DNA of 64,000 bases, from assembly GCF_014109725.1 (NCBI RefSeq), contig NZ_CP058554.1, positions 124,001 to 188,000 of the forward strand. The letters run 5' to 3'. Below, one piece after another: positions 60,919 to 64,000 of this stretch. Every line of letters begins with the position of its first letter. Position 1 is the first letter of the stretch. Below the pieces are notes generated by a model. The model saw only the letters and a list, made by a program, of their open reading frames with translations, made no database searches and had not been told where the DNA came from. Origin of the DNA: Comamonas piscis. Lineage in GTDB: Bacteria; Pseudomonadota; Gammaproteobacteria; Burkholderiales; Burkholderiaceae_C. The translations under genes were made by a program, and so were the position numbers.

Positions 60919-61470
60919 ATGACGCGCCAATCCACCCATGCCATCCATCCCCAGTTTCTGGACCGTTCCTCGCCCCGTGCCTTCTCCGGCAAGGCGCTGA
61001 CGGCCAAGGACATCGAGACCATTGTTGAAGGCGCACGCTGGGCCCCTTCGGCCAGCAACAAGCAGCCCTGGCACTTTGCCTACGCAATCAATGGCGATGC
61101 CAACTGGCAAGCGTTCTCCACCATCCCCAATGAGTTCAACCGCCGCTGGTGCCTGAACGCCGGTGCGCTGCTGGTGGTGCTGTCGAACAAGGCCGAATCG
61201 GCCATGCACAGCTTTGACACCGGCTGCGCCTGGGGCTACCTGGCCCTGCAAGCCCATGCGATGGGACTGGCCACGCATGCGATGGCGGGTATCGAGCTGG
61301 CTGCCGCACGCGAGGTGCTGCAACTGGGCGAGCAATGGCAGGTCGAATGCCTGGTCGCCATCGGCGAGCGCGGCGACAAGTCCAGCCTGCCGGCCGATCT
61401 GGCCGAGCGCGAAACGCCCTCGCCACGCAAGCCACTGTCGGAAATTTTGAGCGCCGGCCCCCTGGCTTAA
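60919..61470 (+). CDS. Nitroreductase family protein
   Basis: A 183-residue FMN-dependent nitroreductase-like protein. RSSPRAFSGKALTAKDIETIVEGARWAPSASNKQPWHF is the FMN-binding start, and GCAWGYLALQAHAMGLATHAMAGIE is the second conserved part. Short members of this size include YdjA-like proteins. The natural electron acceptor is unknown. A terminator follows after 20 bases. Confidence 0.9.
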   Translation: MTRQSTHAIHPQFLDRSSPRAFSGKALTAKDIETIVEGARWAPSASNKQPWHFAYAINGDANWQAFSTIPNEFNRRWCLNAGALLVVLSNKAESAMHSFDTGCAWGYLALQAHAMGLATHAMAGIELAAAREVLQLGEQWQVECLVAIGERGDKSSLPADLAERETPSPRKPLSEILSAGPLA

Positions 61471-61490
61471 ACGGCTGCGCGCAGCAACGC

Positions 61491-61515
61491 AAAGGCTCCC
61501 AACCGGGAGCCTTGT
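61491..61515. terminator. Bidirectional terminator between nitroreductase and ABC genes
   Basis: AAGGCTCCC (61492-61500) pairs with GGGAGCCTT (61505-61513) around an AACC loop, between the nitroreductase stop and the ATP-binding gene stop. Confidence 0.75.
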
Positions 61516-61531
61516 GCTTTATATGCTCGGT

Positions 61532-62623
<1,092 letters not shown>

Positions 62624-62624
62624 C

Positions 62625-63491
62625 TCAGTCCTTTACGCCACCGGCCGTGAGGCCATGTACCAGGTATTTGCGCACCAGCACCGTGAAGAGCAGCACCGGC
62701 AGCATCACCATGGTGCCGGCCGCTGCAATCTTGGTCCACTCCCAGCCGTCGTACTGCAGAAAATTGACGATAGCGACCGGCGCCGTCACCGCCTGGGTGC
62801 GGGTCAGAATCAGTGCAAAGAAAAAGTCGCTCCACGAGAAGATGAAGCACAGCACGGCCGTCGCCACCAGGCCCGGCCGGGTCAGCGGCAAGGTCACATG
62901 CCAGAACGCCGACCAAATGCTGCAGCCGTCCATCCAGGCCGCCTCTTCCAGCGCCGTGGGTATGGCCTCAAAAAAGCCTTGCATCATCCAGATCACGATG
63001 GCCAGGTTGAAAGTCAGGTAGACCAGCACCAGGCCCCAGACGGAATCGAGCAGGCCCAGCCAGCGAAAGGCCAGAAAGAACGGAATCGTGAACGCAATGG
63101 GCGGCGCCATGCGCGTGCACAGCACCCACAGCGCCACCTGGCGCCGCTGCTTGAAGCGCCAGCGCGACAGCGCATAGGCCGCAGGCACCCCCAGGAGCAG
63201 CGACAGCCCGGTGGACAGCACACTCACCAGCAGGCTGTTGCCAAAGGAACGGGCAAAGTTGTCCTGCCAGAGGCCGGCAAAGGCCTCCAACGTGGGGCTG
63301 AAGACCAGATCCAGCGACAGCGCATCGCCCGCCGGGCGAAAGGCCATCTGCAGCATCCACAAAAAGGGCAGCAGCACGAGGACCAACACCAGCACGGCAG
63401 CGGTGCTGCGCAGATGGCGCTGTGCGCCTTGCACGGCGCGCTGCCATAAGGGCAGCGAGGGAGGCACGTTGTGCCAGGTCTCAGCGTGCAT
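62625..63491 (-). CDS. Carbohydrate ABC transporter permease (MalG type)
   Basis: A 288-residue permease with six hydrophobic segments and the EAA loop EAIPTALEEAAWMDGCSIWSAFWHVTLPL. The ribosome binding site GGGGAG six bases before the ATG at 63491 favours that start over the ATG at 63497, where the same site would be too close. The start overlaps the end of the MalF-like gene by 11 bases. Confidence 0.9.
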   Translation of the reverse strand: MHAETWHNVPPSLPLWQRAVQGAQRHLRSTAAVLVLVLVLLPFLWMLQMAFRPAGDALSLDLVFSPTLEAFAGLWQDNFARSFGNSLLVSVLSTGLSLLLGVPAAYALSRWRFKQRRQVALWVLCTRMAPPIAFTIPFFLAFRWLGLLDSVWGLVLVYLTFNLAIVIWMMQGFFEAIPTALEEAAWMDGCSIWSAFWHVTLPLTRPGLVATAVLCFIFSWSDFFFALILTRTQAVTAPVAIVNFLQYDGWEWTKIAAAGTMVMLPVLLFTVLVRKYLVHGLTAGGVKD

Positions 63492-64000
63492 GGGCATCTC
63501 CCCGGTTCTTGCCCAGGCGGCTGACCAGCGCGCTCAGCACAAAGATGATGGCCAGCATCACCACCGCAATGGCGCTGCCGTAGCCCCAGTACGAGAAGTT
63601 GAAGGCCTGGATAAAGCCGTAGAAATTGGTCACCTCCGTCACAGTGCCCGGCCCCCCATTGGTCAGCACATACAGCAGCGGAAAGGCCTTGAAGCTGTCG
63701 ATCAAGCGGAACAGCGCGCAAACCACCAGGGTGCGCTGCAGATAGGGCAGCACGATGTAGACAAACACCTGCCAGCGGTTAGCGCCATCGATGCGCGCCG
63801 CATCGACCGGGTCGCGCGGCACCATCTGCAGCTGGGCCAGCACCATCAGCATCGTGAACGGAAACCATTGCCAGACATCAGCCGCCACAATGGCCCACAG
63901 CGCGGTGTCGGGATTGGCGATCAGCGAGCGTACCGGCCAGCCCCATTGCTCCAGCAGCGCATGCAGGGGGCTGATGTCGGGCGTGTAGATGATCTTCCAG
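63481..64000 (-). CDS. Carbohydrate ABC transporter permease (MalF type), C-terminal part
   Basis: The gene enters from the right edge; 172 C-terminal codons are visible. MVPRDPVDAARIDGANRWQVFVYIVLPYL is the EAA loop, and four hydrophobic segments remain. It ends 11 bases inside the MalG-like gene. The start and the upstream substrate-binding protein are beyond the window. Confidence 0.9.
   Translation of the reverse strand, partial: WKIIYTPDISPLHALLEQWGWPVRSLIANPDTALWAIVAADVWQWFPFTMLMVLAQLQMVPRDPVDAARIDGANRWQVFVYIVLPYLQRTLVVCALFRLIDSFKAFPLLYVLTNGGPGTVTEVTNFYGFIQAFNFSYWGYGSAIAVVMLAIIFVLSALVSRLGKNRGDAHAR

Overview
The window is 64 kb of GC-rich bacterial chromosome. The gene families and their arrangement point to a betaproteobacterium of the order Burkholderiales, most likely the family Comamonadaceae (Comamonas/Delftia/Acidovorax type). 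Clues are the rpsL-rpsG-fusA-tuf-rpsJ-S10 gene order, the S3 C-terminal extension, a sugar-independent PTS (EI, HPr, EIIA-Man), creBCD and mreBCD-mrdA. This placement is inference, since no search could be run. I saw no prophage, insertion sequence, CRISPR array, rRNA or tRNA; nearly everything is vertically inherited core or shell genome.

Layout. 1-2.9 kb: front part of the F1Fo ATP synthase operon (atpI-B-E-F-H-A, minus strand; atpA runs off the left edge). 3.1-5.4 kb: lipoate genes (ybeD-lipB-lipA, plus). 5.4-12.4 kb: an isochorismatase-family hydrolase with a divergent GlxA-type regulator, ptsI-ptsH-EIIA, a lipoprotein, a TlpA-like thioredoxin, an acetyltransferase and a peroxiredoxin. 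12.4-22.6 kb: translation block on the minus strand, rpsL-rpsG-fusA-tuf-rpsJ followed by rplC-rplD-rplW-rplB-rpsS-rplV-rpsC-rplP-rpmC-rpsQ, ending at a strong terminator with no spc operon behind it. 22.9-32.5 kb: a D,D-carboxypeptidase, small hydrolases, a thioredoxin-like ferredoxin, a VanZ protein, hemJ-like and hemB, a CorA transporter, a periplasmic nucleotidase and a dienelactone hydrolase. 32.5-39.6 kb: an MFS exporter with a divergent XRE regulator, an SDR oxidoreductase, and creB-creC-creD with a coupled small ORF. 39.6-43.8 kb: an Mla-type (MCE) lipid transport operon with an extra secreted protein. 44.1-47.1 kb: a GMC oxidoreductase, a candidate small RNA and a TauE/SafE permease. 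47.1-52 kb: mreB-mreC-mreD-mrdA (rod-shape peptidoglycan synthesis). 52.1-55.6 kb: gatC-gatA-gatB. 55.6-60.3 kb: the most accessory-looking stretch, with two paralogous tiny Gln-rich proteins, a tiny Cys-containing protein, an unknown protein, a 137-bp inverted-repeat element and two tandem paralogous envelope proteins. 60.3-64 kb: a thioesterase, a nitroreductase and a MalK/MalG/MalF-type carbohydrate ABC transporter running off the right edge.

The best candidates for something undescribed are the small Gln-rich protein cluster (55.7-57.4 kb), the structured RNA candidate at about 46.09-46.21 kb, the inverted-repeat element at 56.07-56.20 kb, the small ORF coupled to creD, and the tandem PA2928-like pair in which one copy gained a zinc ribbon.
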